Source: Heloderma charlesbogerti (lineage: Eukaryota; Chordata; Lepidosauria; Squamata; Helodermatidae). From it: a DNA stretch of 64,000 bases. Under the pieces are notes generated by a model. It searched no databases. It was given only the letters and a program-made list of their open reading frames with translations, and was not told the DNA's origin. The first letter of the stretch is position 1; each line of letters starts with the position of its first letter. The stretch is taken from the NCBI GenBank assembly GCA_026122225.1, contig JANEZZ010002668.1, forward strand, positions 868,001-932,000, written 5' to 3'. Below, piece by piece: positions 24,001-34,909 of the stretch. The position numbers and the translations under genes are program-made.

Positions 24001-24310
24001 CTGTAGTGGTAAGACAGAGGTTATTGACCCCTGTAAAAGTGTTTAATGGCATTTTAAAAAAAGGAAAGCAAGGGTCACTTGCAGATGAAGCTCAGAATAG
24101 CTTGTGGAGCCAGGTGTAGGGAGAAGCAAATGGTTTTGGTGATAATAGGACTTCTGCTTGCCAGACATAAAATGGTGTCAACTGCTCCAGGTGAGCCAAT
24201 ACACTTCTCACACCTAGTCCACGCTCTGAATATTACAGAACGGGAACAAGCTAACACCACTACTGGCACTGTTGGCCATCTCACAAGGAGGGGTGAAGCC
24301 AATGAGATCA
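21060..24310. other. Intergenic DNA with no recognised gene
   Basis: No coding match could be made. In human, THAP5 and DNAJB9 lie upstream of PNPLA8; neither protein is readable here. A G-rich run GGGGTCGGGGTCGGGGTGGG (about 21,548-21,567) could form a G-quadruplex. It sits between two copies of a 15-bp direct repeat ATGTAGTCCACTGTT (21,486 and 21,588). Confidence 0.5.
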
Positions 24311-24319
24311 CATTATGCC

Positions 24320-24895
24320 AGTACTTTTCCAGCTGCATTGGCTGCCAGCCCATGTCCAAACCTGATTCAGAGTGTTAGTATTAACATGCAAAACCTTAAA
24401 CAGCTTAGGGCCAGGTTATCTGAAGGATCTCCTCCTCCGGTATGTACCTGCCCGGACCCTAAGATCATCTCCAGGGGTCCTTCTCCAGGAGCCCCTGCCA
24501 AAGGAAGTGAGGCAGGTGGCTCCCAGGAAGAGGGCCTTTTCTGCTGCGGCACCCTGGCTGTGGAATGAGCTCCCTAGAGAGGTGTGCCTGGTGCCTACAT
24601 TGTACTCCTTTCACTGCCAGGTGAAGACCTTTTAATTTTCCCAGCATTTCAGCATTCTAGTGGGGTTTTTTGTGAACCGCCCAAAGAGCTTCGGCTATTG
24701 GGCGGTATATAGATAGATAGATAGAGTTTTAGCTCTGCTGTTTTAAATCTGTATTTTAAATCTCTGCATTACTGCTAGGTTTTATTCTGGTTGTACTTTT
24801 ATATTGTAGTTTTAAGCTTTCATATTTTATATTGTTTTATACTGTACCTTGTGGTTTTAATTTTTGTGAACTGCCCAGAGAGCTTCAGCTAAATC
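24320..24895 (+). mobile_element. L2/CR1-like non-LTR retrotransposon 3' end
   Basis: The frame from about 24,372 reads YVPARTLRSSPGVLLQEPLP, then KRAFSAAAPWLWNELPREV and a FHCQVKTF end. This is the standard end of ORF2 in L2/CR1/Rex-like elements. The 3' UTR follows (GAACCGCCCAAAGAGCTTCG at about 24,673), interrupted by a GATA microsatellite at 24,709-24,725, and continues to 24,895. It is a sister copy of 60,330-60,845. There is no 5' part. Confidence 0.75.
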
Positions 24896-25289
24896 AACCC
24901 ATCCTCCACCTCAGACGGCAGAGCAGGAATCGCGCACTCCCCACCCCTGGCCAGGAGGACCTGCACCCATAGGCTGCCAGCCCATCTGCCCCTTTGCCAC
25001 CACCGCATTTTCCACCCGTTCCCTACCCCATTGCCGCTACTGCCTGCGCGAGAGATCTTCCCAGAGCGAATGGTGAGCAGGCGACCTCTGACAAGCCATC
25101 TCAGCAAGAAAAGCAGTTGGTGTGGCCCTTCAGAGAGCTGGCCAGGCCCAAATTCCTGGCTCTGAGGGGTCCTTAGAGCTAGGCATTGTGGGAGGGGTGT
25201 CCCTGGAGAATGCCTGCGGTACCATTTTTCTGGCTGATGCAGCTCTTCACCTACCTGCTGCTTGCTCTTAGAGGACTGAAGAGTGAACA

Positions 25290-25445
25290 GCAGCAATGGC
25301 GGGGCGGGGGAAGAGACAGACAGACAGATGTGGCAGGGGGGAGGGAGAGAGGGAGACACAACAGAAGGCCAGAGGAAAGGAGGGAGAGAGGCAGACACTG
25401 CATAGGGCGGGGGGAAAGGAGGGAGACAGTGGCCGTGGGAGGGGC
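25290..25445 (+). repeat. Purine-rich low-complexity tract
   Basis: About 150 bp of G/A-rich sequence made of AGGGAGAGAGGGAGACA-like words. It gives long meaningless open frames on both strands. Confidence 0.8.
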
Positions 25446-25564
25446 ACAGTGGTGGCAATGATGGGCGGTGGCATGTGTGCGCTCTCTGGCCTCGGGCGGT
25501 GGGAGAGCTTGTGGCAGCACTGACTACCAGTGTTAATCAGTCTGTAATACAAAAATCCTGGCAT

Positions 25565-25760
25565 TGATAATCTTCCAAAGGGGTAGTCATGTTAATCTGT
25601 TTGAGCAAAAACAACAAAGAGTCTTTTGGCATATTAGAGACTAACAAATTTATTATGGCATAAATTTTAGTGGGCACAGCCCACTTCATCAGGTAGATGA
25701 GGTGTTATCTTCGGGTGGCAGGTTTATATACACATTGTGGGGTGGAGAGAATGGTAAACA
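25565..25760 (-). repeat. Interspersed repeat fragment with 'TTAGAGACTAACAAATTTATT' core
   Basis: It contains AAAGAGTCTTTTGGCATATT, AGAGACTAACAAATTTATTA and GCCCACTTCATCAGGTAGAT. This is a repeat seen widely in reptiles. Its arrangement relates it to the 'CTGATGAAG...' fragments at 28,545 and 29,595 in the opposite direction. Family not named. Confidence 0.5.
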
Positions 25761-25799
25761 GTGAGATTGGATGGAACTGAAATGCAGAAACTACATTAA

Positions 25800-25935
25800 G
25801 GGTGCAATTCTATGCATGTTTAGGCAGGAAAAGAGTACTACAACTCCCAGCATCCTTCAGCTAGCATGGCTGGCTGGGGAATGTTGAGAGTTGTAGGATT
25901 GTTTTCCCTGTCTAAACATGTATAGGACTGTGCTC
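25800..25935. mobile_element. PIF/Harbinger-like MITE
   Basis: The 136-bp element begins GGGTGCAATTCTATGCATG and ends ACATGTATAGGACTGTGCTC, imperfect inverted termini. It is flanked by TAA on both sides (25,797-25,799 and 25,936-25,938), the 3-bp TWA duplication of PIF/Harbinger elements. The middle carries a second inverted stretch (CTACAACTCCCAGCATCC and GAGAGTTGTAGG). Confidence 0.65.
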
Positions 25936-26209
25936 TAATTATCTTAATACTTGCCATTCATAAAAGAGTTGTTGGGTGATTAGATAGACACCCTTTCATT
26001 GATGAGCTGATTAATATGTACACTATGATAAAACAACAAGTCTATCTTTTGTTCAAATAGCAGGAGTTAAGACTTGAACCTCTTGATGAATTGTAGTTCC
26101 ACAGTTTCACACTGAAATCTATGTGAAATCTTTGAAGTTCCACAGGTTTTGACTTACCCTGGGAAATAAGTTTAAACAAAAGAACATATTTGTTTTAAAA
26201 AACAGTTTA

Positions 26210-26289
26210 CAGTGCAACAGTATACATTTCTACTCAGTTCTATTGAATCAATAGGTTTTACTCCTAGGTAAGTGTGTATAGAATTGCAG
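26210..26289. mobile_element. Short Harbinger-like palindromic MITE
   Basis: The 80-bp copy starts CAGTGCAACAGTATACATTT and ends GTGTGTATAGAATTGCAG. It is flanked by TTA at 26,207-26,209 and 26,290-26,292. The centre ATTGAATCAAT is palindromic. Confidence 0.6.
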
Positions 26290-27439
26290 TTATTGTCTCA
26301 TACGAAGATAATATTTACAGTACAGTTCAACATTCATTTATCCTTAAAACCATCTACCAGATGACTATCCAGATCAGTTTTAAAGGTTTATTTAGGAAAA
26401 ACAGAAGAAAACATGAATATATAAGAAAACTTTAAAACTTACATTCTACCTTAGTGACATTTAGCTTTAGAAACTGAAAATGTCAAAATCACAGATGATA
26501 CTATTTACACCTAAGTAGATAAAGATGAATGTTTAATAGAGAAATATCTAAAAGATTTGTAAAGTCTACAACCCTTTTCCTGTTTCCAGTTGCAATTCCA
26601 AGATTTTTTCATTTGTTATATATCATACCAAACTACCAAAAGATTGACAAAGTTACAAAGTTCAGGAACTGGAGTTCAGTTGGACAGGAGAGTTAGAGTT
26701 TCAGGAGCAAAATCCTTGTTTAAATAGGGCTTCCCCTGAAGTAAGTAATGCTTTTGTAGGTAGTGAAAGAAGCCATTCACATAAATAAGAATCCAGGGTT
26801 AACCTATAACCCCAATGTACAATACCGCTGCAGGTTTCATTGAAAGCAGGTTGAAAGATTAGTATTATAGATACAATCTCCCAGGGGATAAAAGGAGTCA
26901 TGTAATGATCTCCTGTTGTGCTGCCAGACCTACTCCTTTAGTAGACTCAGGTTCAAGTTCAATAACTTGATTTCTAGGTTGTGACCTGCAGGAAGAGAGG
27001 AGGTGTATTCTAGAGGAAGCACTATAGGGTTTTGTTCCTTTGGAACACTGGAGACATATGGTTTCTTTGTTGAATTCGCTTTAATTGCAAATACCCAAGC
27101 AGAAAATAAAAGAAGGCAAACAGCATGCACTTCTACAGTAGGCAGCAGATCCCAAGACAACATTTCTGCGGCCCCTCCAAAGCTGCGCTCCTAGTTCTAG
27201 GTAACTGTAGCTAGAAGCACTCCACTCTCTCTACTTCGGCCTCTTCCATCCAAAACTCCAAAGTAGTTTCAGATAGATAGACAGGTGCGCATGTGGACAC
27301 GCGCGCACGCACACACAATCTGTGTGTGATCTAAGACCCCACAGTTGCAAGGAATTACCTATCCATAGAACACCCACATCCATTAAAACGGGTGGGCCAG
27401 GTATGGGCAGCATGCGGCTCCCCTGGCCTTTTTGTAGTG

Positions 27440-27830
27440 GTGGGGGCGGCACCAAAAAGAGACTATGGGCGTCATCACTCGGAGCTTTTATCCTGCAATT
27501 GAGATTGCTCCTTCTTGGAAGTTTGTGGGCTCTTTACATGCCGCTGTGACCCTGCCGTGACCCTCCTGCACTAAATGCCCTTTGTTCAGTTTTTAAATAG
27601 ATTAATGAGCTATCAAATTACCCGTTGTGTTCCGCTTCAGTTTCCTCCATGAAAAGACTTAAAGCGGCAAGAAGAGGAGCGAGATCAATGAAAGACTCAG
27701 ACACGGGGAGAAGGGGAGGGGGGAAGGAAGCGCATGTAAAGGGAGTCAGTGGTGATGCTGCATTTAAAATGGAAGCAGAAAGCCCCGTTTTAAATGCAGG
27801 ATTTTAGGCTGGTGTAGAGATGCCCTATTC
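27440..27830 (+). mobile_element. Unnamed DNA-transposon-like repeat, copy 1
   Basis: About 390 bp with CGGAGCTTTTATCCTGCAAT near the left end and GGCTGGTGTAGAGATGCC at the right end. The reverse complement recurs at 29,955-30,350, including the internal pair TTTAAAATGGAAGCAGAAAG and GTTTTAAATGCAGGAT. The outer ends of the two copies look like imperfect inverted repeats (GGGC-TCT-CACA). No ORF. Confidence 0.55.
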
Positions 27831-28544
27831 TAAAGCAAAAGAACCCCCTTTTGCCATCACCACGATTTCGGCAGTAAACTCCAACTTTACCCTTTAAAAG
27901 GGGGGGTCTATTTTGCAGCTTCCCCCCTGCTGCTGCAAATTCAACAATGGGGCAGGGATGTAGCCCCTAGTGGGGCCCAGGGCGGCAGTGTGGCCCCCTG
28001 ACTCCCAGAAGTTTCATTAAAGGAACCCTGCTATGGCTCTGAACTACTGCAGACTACTGCAACTACTGCCTGTAATGGAACACAAAATAGACTGAACAAA
28101 CTCCTTTTTTGAAATTCTATGCTATACGTGCATGTTATATGTAAGAACATTTGTGAGTAAAACGATTTTACCTTTCCTTCACTAAAGAAGGGTGTGGCTT
28201 CCTTTTATTCTAAGATAGCCTTGTGTGCATGTGGGACTGGTGAATGCCCATTCTGTTTTTTCTTTGCTAATTGCCTAACAGGTGGCATCATTACAAAATA
28301 ATCCTGTCAATTAAATTAACGAAGGTCATTCCCTGCATCCAGGGAAAACATGGAAATGCCTGCATTATTGTCATTATACCACCCAGCCAACTAACCCAGG
28401 AGGTGACCTTTGTATTGGCCAGTCAAAAGCTCTGGCAGGAAAAATGGTCCAGTCCTGAAGCAACTCTATCTCCAAACAGATCAGCTAGGTCAAGCACTAT
28501 CTAAGTATCCTTCATGAAACCCGCATTCCTTGCTTTTTGTACCA

Positions 28545-28645
28545 TCTAGCCTGATGAAGAGTTCTGGAGAACTTGAAAGCTTGCACATCTTTGTGGAATA
28601 TTGGTTGGTCCTAATAAATGTATTGTCCAACTGTGGATTTCAGAT
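28545..28645 (+). repeat. Interspersed repeat fragment ('CTGATGAAGAGTTCTGGAGA' family)
   Basis: CATCTAGCCTGATGAAGAGT, CTTGAAAGCTTGCACA and TGTCCAACTGTGGA. A close sister at 29,590-29,700 shares the same ends. Non-coding. Confidence 0.6.
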
Positions 28646-28689
28646 TCCCCCGGCCCCCCATTAACCACCATGGCTACCTTTACTTTTTT

Positions 28690-29100
28690 AGGGTGCAATG
28701 CTGTCAAGATTGGTGGCCTCTGGACTCGGAGGCGACCACCTATCCAAAGCAGGGCAGGAGAAGCATGGAGGGGATCGTTCCCTCCGCACTTCTCCTGCCC
28801 TGCATTCTTGGCTAGACAGCCAATTGTGGCTGTGTAGCCGTGGGAGCATGGAGCGGGGAAGGAGGCTGCTGTACGACACACTGGATGTGTTGTACACGCA
28901 GCTACGCCCTCCCTCCCCTGGAACCCCCCCAGCCATGCCCCTTTCTGGCTGCTCCGTGCTCCTCTTGCGAGTGCGGAGGATGGGGCCATTCCATGCTGCC
29001 TCAGAGGCAGCGTGGAATTGGGGGGGGGCAGTCAGTTTCCGGAAAAGGGCATATCCTATGGCGGTCTAGCTGTTGTCTAGCGGCCATAGGATTGCTTCCT
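28690..29100 (-). repeat. Harbinger-like element related to 60,986-61,323
   Basis: The left end is GGGTGCAATGCTGTCAAG and the right end carries CTAGCGGCCATAGGATTGC. The copy at 60,986 begins GGGTGCAATCCTATGGCC, so this one appears inverted relative to it. The middle is GC-rich and gives long spurious frames on both strands. Exact right end and target duplication not resolved. Confidence 0.45.
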
Positions 29101-29589
29101 GCATGTGCTTTGAAAAATGTCGTATTTGGCCATTCAGGGTAGAATCTACCACCAGAGGAGAAGCACTGTCTACCACTTGAAGAGGGACTTTGAACTGAGG
29201 GTTCTGTCCCATCCAACCACTAGGTAATTCTCACAATTTGGCCTTAATTGACTTTTTTTTTTTTAACCTAGTACACCACCTAACATTAATATCTGTGTTC
29301 GCTGATATTAGGACTGTCATGTTTCTCTGCACTTCTGCTCTATGCCAGCTGAGGAAGATGTGTTTTTCACCCAAGGCTAGAGGCAGATCAGAGTTACAGG
29401 CACACTTTGTGTTTTCAGAAATGCAGATCAACCATTGCTGCTTCTCTCTCTCCAAATGCCTTTCTTGCTATTATCTGATACCTACAACCTGGTACTGACT
29501 CATTCATTCAGTCTGCAATCTCCATTTTGAGGCTGGGTCTGTCTAAACTACAGACCTCATAGCCACCGCATTTGGCCACATTTTTGGTC

Positions 29590-29705
29590 TTTTTGTACCA
29601 TCTAGCCTGATGAAGAATTCTGGCAAACTTGAAAGCTTGCATATTCTTGTGGAATTTTTATTGGCCCTAATAAAAGTATTGCTCAGCTGTGGATATGGAT
29701 TTTCG
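29590..29705 (+). repeat. Interspersed repeat fragment ('CTGATGAAGAGTTCTGGAGA' family)
   Basis: GTACCATCTAGCCTGATGAA, CTTGAAAGCTTGCATATT and GCTCAGCTGTGGATATGG. It is a near-identical sister of 28,545-28,645, about 1 kb away. Confidence 0.6.
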
Positions 29706-29954
29706 TCTTTTGTATATCTTTTCAAATTGTCAGTATGGTGAGTATACTAACCAAGCCAATTTTTTCCTCTGCAATGAATGTGCATCTGTGTGTTTTTGAG
29801 AACAAAATTCTATAAATATGAAGTTCCTGTTCTTGGACTTTTAATGAGTGTTTGAGCTAATTTCCCCATTTGAGTTCTAGTAATTAATAAAAGCACAGAG
29901 CCTGCAACACTATACCTCTGGTTAAAACACCCCCTAAGACCCATATTAATCATT

Positions 29955-30350
29955 ACAACAGCATCTCTACACCAGCCTAAAATCCCACATTTAAAATGGG
30001 CTTTCTGCTTCTGTTTTAAATGCAGGATCACGACAGACTGCCTTTACATGTGCTTCCTTTCCCCCCTTATCTGAGTCTTCTGTATGTTTCATTATACAGT
30101 TGCCGGATGGCGCTGTGATCTAGCTCCTCTTATAGTGCATTTTCCTCTTTTCATGAGGGAACTCAAGTGGAACACAAACACTGTAATTTGATTGCTCATC
30201 TCTGATCTTTCAGAAAAAATGGAATAAAAGTCCATTTAGTGCGGGAGACGCCCTGGAGGTTGACGACTTCATCTAAAGGACCCACAAACTTCTGTGAGTA
30301 AGCAATCTCAATAGCAGGATAAAAGCGCCATGTGAAGAAGCCCCAGGTGT
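29955..30350 (-). mobile_element. Unnamed DNA-transposon-like repeat, copy 2 (inverted relative to copy 1)
   Basis: It begins GCATCTCTACACCAGCCTAA and ends GCGCCATGTGAAGAAGCC, the reverse complement of 27,440-27,830 over most of its length. It makes a 2.1-kb-spaced inverted pair. A third, shorter member is at 31,999-32,245. Confidence 0.6.
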
Positions 30351-31998
30351 ATACATAGCAATAACAAGTCTGTGTGAACAAGCATGTGTGACAACAACCT
30401 AGGTTGTACACACGTACCTGGGAGGAAGCTCTATTAAATAACAGTGGGACATGCTCTAAGTAGACATGCATAGGATTGCACTGTTAATTACTTTGCCAAT
30501 CTGTATTTCATATGTAGGAATCTCCGAATGTTACAAGGGACATCATATTTTAGGGTAAGCAGGTGCAAGAATCACAAGCATCCACTCTAATATGGATGTG
30601 AAATAAAATGACTGCAAAAAAATGCATCACATAATTTGAAACCATCCTAGGTTTATCAAAGAATTTGTAGCTAATAAGTGAGAAACCTAGAGTTTTGTGA
30701 AATTTTACAGAATCTCTAAAACTCTCTCTTCATATCTGTGCCCACTGAGGCTAATATTTCTTTTATACATCTGCTAGCAATCATTCTGTTTGTAGAAAGA
30801 ACTCAGTTTATATTTATGTTACCATAATTACATTGAGCTATCCCGGATATCTCACAGCCTATTTTTAGCCAAACTATGAAGTAAGTTTCATCTGTTTTTC
30901 GATAGCTTGGCTTTTGTAAGTAAAGGTTGTGAGATACATTTTGTGATTGATATAACCACTGTCCTAGGCTATTTGCTATGCAGTTGCAAGGCATTTCAAC
31001 AACACTAGTGCTTTTAAAAGTCAATTCATAAAGTCAGAGAAGTATTCCCCCTGAGTTTAACTGAGCAAAATCACCTAATTTATATGAATGTTCTCAACAA
31101 TTGTATTGATACTGCAATATGCATTGCAATTTGATGAGTTGGCTCAAAATATTTTTAACTGGTTGATAGCCCCACTTTCACCACAGCACAAACTAAGAGT
31201 CAAAGCTAGTGCAATGTTGTCTTCTCTAAAGTAAACTTTCAAGGATCTTGGTTTTGTTCTTTTTCCTGTCAAGACAAACAGAATTCCTTTCCCCTCATCA
31301 GGGGATGTCAAATGTCCATCCAAACTAAGCAAAAGCTTTCTGGATTTCTTCCAGGCTCCCAGAGTCTGCACAGACTCTGCTTCACAAAGCCAGCAACTGA
31401 GACAGAACTCCTCAAGAAAAACACCATAACGGGCAAGATGTACCTCATGTCATAAACTAAGGGAAATAATGGCAGCAGTGCCAAATTATGTTTTGTATTA
31501 GCTGAGTGATGCAAGGACTGTGGTCTAACTCACCAGCTTAGCATTTTTGGTTTGTGTGTTTCTTTTTAACATAATTCTCTTAAATATTTAAATATCAGAA
31601 TGGTATTTGATATGTATGCTCAGGACATAATCCTACATTTCAAATTCAAATATTGGCTCGGTTCTAGGCGCCCAATACCAAATTTAATTGACAAGAGAAA
31701 AAAAGCAAAATATGTTTTGTAAATTAATATATTGGAATGAAAGTTGGTGTGCACATTCATGACATGATTCCATATTTCAAAATGTAACCCTGGCTTAACC
31801 TCTACCCCATTTTTGAGGGCTGGGGAGACATACATTGTAATGCGATATATCTCTTGAGTGAACAGCGAGCATAATGACAGTTAATATATGTTTATGATAT
31901 CATTCTCCATTTTAAGTGTGAACATCTGTTTCATCTCCACACCTGTTTTCAAGAGAAGAAAAGATGTAAAAAAAATTGTACTGTAATATTCACCTTGA

Positions 31999-32245
31999 AG
32001 ACATAGATCAGGGATGTCTTTACACTAAAGAAAAACCCCTTTAATTAATTACACTGTTTTAATTGCTTAACATTCTGAGTTTAAAAGGTGGTTCATTAGT
32101 TCTGGATCTTTTTGAGACGAAATAACCAGGAAATACCTCTGGATGTGCCCTGGAGGGTAATGATGTCATGAAAAGGATCCGCAAACTTCTGCAAGTGAGC
32201 AATCTCAATAGCAGGATGAAAGCTCCATGTGAAGGAGCCCCAGGG
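31999..32245 (-). mobile_element. Unnamed DNA-transposon-like repeat, copy 3 (short form)
   Basis: It starts CAGGGATGTCTTTACAC and ends CCATGTGAAGGAGCCCCAG. The right 110 bp (GGATCCGCAAACTTCTGCAA, GCAATCTCAATAGCAGGAT) match copy 2 at about 30,275-30,345. The ends resemble imperfect hAT termini, but I could not find a matching 8-bp duplication. Confidence 0.5.
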
Positions 32246-32374
32246 GTGGGCAACTTGCAGCCCTAGCTCCACAAGTGGCCTTCTTAGCCTAATTTCAAAA
32301 GCCCTCAGCATGCAATCAGTTCTGCCAGGGAAGGGAGCGATCTGTCCCTTCCCTGGCAGCCCGCTGTGCAGGAA

Positions 32375-32510
32375 GGAAGGGGGAGAGAGGGAAAAGAGGG
32401 TGTCAGAAAGAGAGAGAAGAGGGTGTCAGAAAGAGATAGGGGGGTTGTCAGAAAGAGAGAGAGAGAAAAGGGGGTGTCAGAGAGAGAGAGAGAGAAAGGG
32501 TGACCCACCC
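32375..32510 (+). repeat. Tandem repeat of GGGTGTCAGAAAGAGAGAGA-like units
   Basis: About four imperfect units of 25-35 bp, each GGTGTCAG plus a GA run. It creates the Arg/Glu-rich part of a 279-codon open frame that is not a gene. Confidence 0.85.
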
Positions 32511-33968
32511 ATATTTGTCTCTGGCCCTGCCCACTGCTGGCTTCAGCCCTGCTCACTCTCAACTTGTCGCCCTGACAGATTACCCACAAGGGCCATAGAT
32601 GGTGGAATAAAATGTTGTTGCACATGCCACAAATGTTTCTGTGTTTCAAGTTCAAACACTGGGTCAACTCCTTCATCTGTTTTCAAGGTTGCCAGGAAAG
32701 ATGCAAAACACATTGTAAAGCCCTGCTTCGAGGTCCCTCAAACACTGTGCTTCCCAAGTTTTATTTTATTCAGACACAGAAAGGGGATGGGGGAGCTTCA
32801 TGGACTTGCACAGCTCCCTGAATTTTGGAATTCCATCCCAGTAATGGAGCTGAGTGGTGGGGAAATTGGTGTCCAGGTATTACTTTTTGGCAGATATTGG
32901 AGAAATGCTCATGTAGTAGCATCCACTAGCATGGGTCACTTGGGGTTTCACCTGGGAATGCAGGTATATAAAGGGTGTGGATGGGCATACTCCCTGCCAC
33001 AGAAAACTGGAGAACAAGTTCTCGGTTGCTCAAGTAGGGGTCTTTCCCAGGGCTGGTGTCAAGAGTAGGCATGATTGGGCACGTCCTAAGGCCCCACACC
33101 CCATCATGGGCCCACTGATAAAAGCCCCCTGGAATTCCTCTTCACCATTGTAACCTGCTTGCTCACCTGCCTCTTGCGCTGGCCTAAACAATAGTTCTGG
33201 TGAGAAAGGATCAACAGATGCTACTGTCTGCTTGTTGCCTGTCTCTCTGCCTGGCTGGCAAGCAAGCAAGTGATAACAATGATGGGAAAGTAGATGAGAA
33301 GCAATACTGGCTGGTGGCAATGGTGGTTACAAGGTAGACTCACTGAGGGGAGAGGCCCATTCGGGATGTCTTGCTCAAGGGCCTGCAAAAACCTGCAGCC
33401 GGCACTGGTCCTTCCGGATACAAAACTCCTCTTTATGACTCTCATGTGTCTGCATCCATACGTAAATGTAACATGGGGACCGGGAGAACATGGATTTGAC
33501 CCATGGCCAGACATATGAAATTTAAAATGGACTTGGACCTTGATAAGCTGTGTTGGAGTGTGGTCCAATGTGCAGGTTTGGCTTAGGGCCTCTGATTAGC
33601 AACAGAATAAGCAAGTGGGACCTGTAACAAAATGTTGCAGTGTGGAATGCTCCTTTTAAGTGTTTCAGGAAGTCAGCCATCCCCCCGCCCACTTCCAACA
33701 GTCAGTCAGAACTCTGTGGCCACCGAGCATGCCCAGTCCTCATTGGCCTCAGAAGTCCCCCTCCCCCCCCAGACTTTTTAGTTCTTCTGCAAAACCTGGG
33801 GTTCCCCAAGCCTGCTGATACCTCCCTTTTGTGTGTGGGTGGTGCAGTTTTGGCTACATAAGCAACAGTCTGAACTCTGGAAAGAGAGGGAATGATACAT
33901 GGGTAAGTGGGACTTGTTTTGGTCTCAATGACTGTGAAGCTGTGAAAACAGAAGCTAGAAGGATTGTG

Positions 33969-34524
33969 TGTCAGTGTTGGAACTGAGCCCATAGAGCCCC
34001 AAAGCATCTCTGATTCTGAGGAAGAGCTACAACCCGTGGGAGAGGAGCCCACTCGTCTCTCAGAGGCGCAGCTGCAGGGAGAGGCCCCCCCCCTGCTTGC
34101 ATTCCTGAGAGAGATAGTGACCCTGGCAGCGAAAGAGCGGGAGAGCAGTTGTTGCTAGATGCAAGGTGCCGGGGCAGAGAGAGGCGCGAGGTGGAGGGCG
34201 CCGAGAGGAGGCGCTCAGCCCACTTGGCGCTACGGCAACGGCTGCACCCCGATGCCCCACGGGTAAGGGGGAGAGCCTCCCCTCCTAGCCCATAGGCTTC
34301 AGAGCTTTCCCGCCCTTCTCCTCAAAATGGGGACCAACTGCATAGATGGAGCTTAGGTTAACTTGTTAGAATACCCTTTGCAGTTCCTTGCTTAGTCGCT
34401 GGCAATTAGCATCTGAAAGAGTCATTAAGCTGTAAAGGAATAAAGCCTTGGAGAGAATCCCTTTTGTCTGTCTTGTTTGGGCTACTGGAGGGGACTTTAA
34501 GAGGCAGCTAGGACGCTCCTGACA
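33969..34524 (+). mobile_element. Candidate solo LTR
   Basis: The 556-bp block begins TGTCAGTGTTGGAACTG and ends GGACGCTCCTGACA, giving the TG...CA ends of an LTR with 6-bp inverted termini (TGTCAG/CTGACA). The flanking 5-mers are TTGTG and CTGTG (4 of 5 match). A polyadenylation-like AATAAA lies near 34,440, about 80 bp before the end. No primer-binding site or internal region follows, as expected of a solo LTR. Retroviral versus Gypsy origin cannot be decided. Confidence 0.55.
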
Positions 34525-34690
34525 CTGTGTGCCTCCCGGAAATATTTCAAGAAAAGCCTGTTAAAAAGGTATTGCAATGTGTCGTAGAACTACAACCTGT
34601 AAACATGAGAAATTCAGGACATTATGTGTGGCATGCCATTCTCCTGCCAAGCCTACAGTCTTTTTCTAATACAGGCGCTTTAGTTTAAGC

Positions 34691-34900
34691 CAGTGGCAGC
34701 TGGTGGCTCTGTTTTTGGTGGGGTTGTGAATCCATTCTGAGTTTCAGTCAGAATCATCCAGAACTCTAAAGGTGCTATCCAAGGTGCTGAACCTATTTTG
34801 GAGGCACCTTGGATGGTTCTTTTAGAGTTCTGGCTGATTCTGACTGAAACCCAGAATGGATTTACAGCCCTACCAAAATCAAAGTCACCAGCCTCCACTG
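34691..34900. mobile_element. Fold-back hAT-like MITE with ~90-bp arms
   Basis: The arms run inward from CAGTGGCAGCTGGTGGC and its complement GTCACCAGCCTCCACTG. They include TCCATTCTGAGTTTCAGTCA opposite TGACTGAAACCCAGAATGGA. The 8-bp flanks are GTTTAAGC and GTTTAAAC (7 of 8). The whole 210 bp would form one long hairpin. Confidence 0.8.
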
Positions 34901-34909
34901 GTTTAAACA

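Noticed and set aside
28546..28989. 147-codon minus-strand frame
   Set aside because: It lies across a GC-rich Harbinger-like repeat and another repeat; no family resemblance.
32229..33068. 279-codon open frame
   Set aside because: It runs through a hAT-like end, a GA-rich tandem repeat and unrelated DNA; the protein is low complexity and matches nothing.
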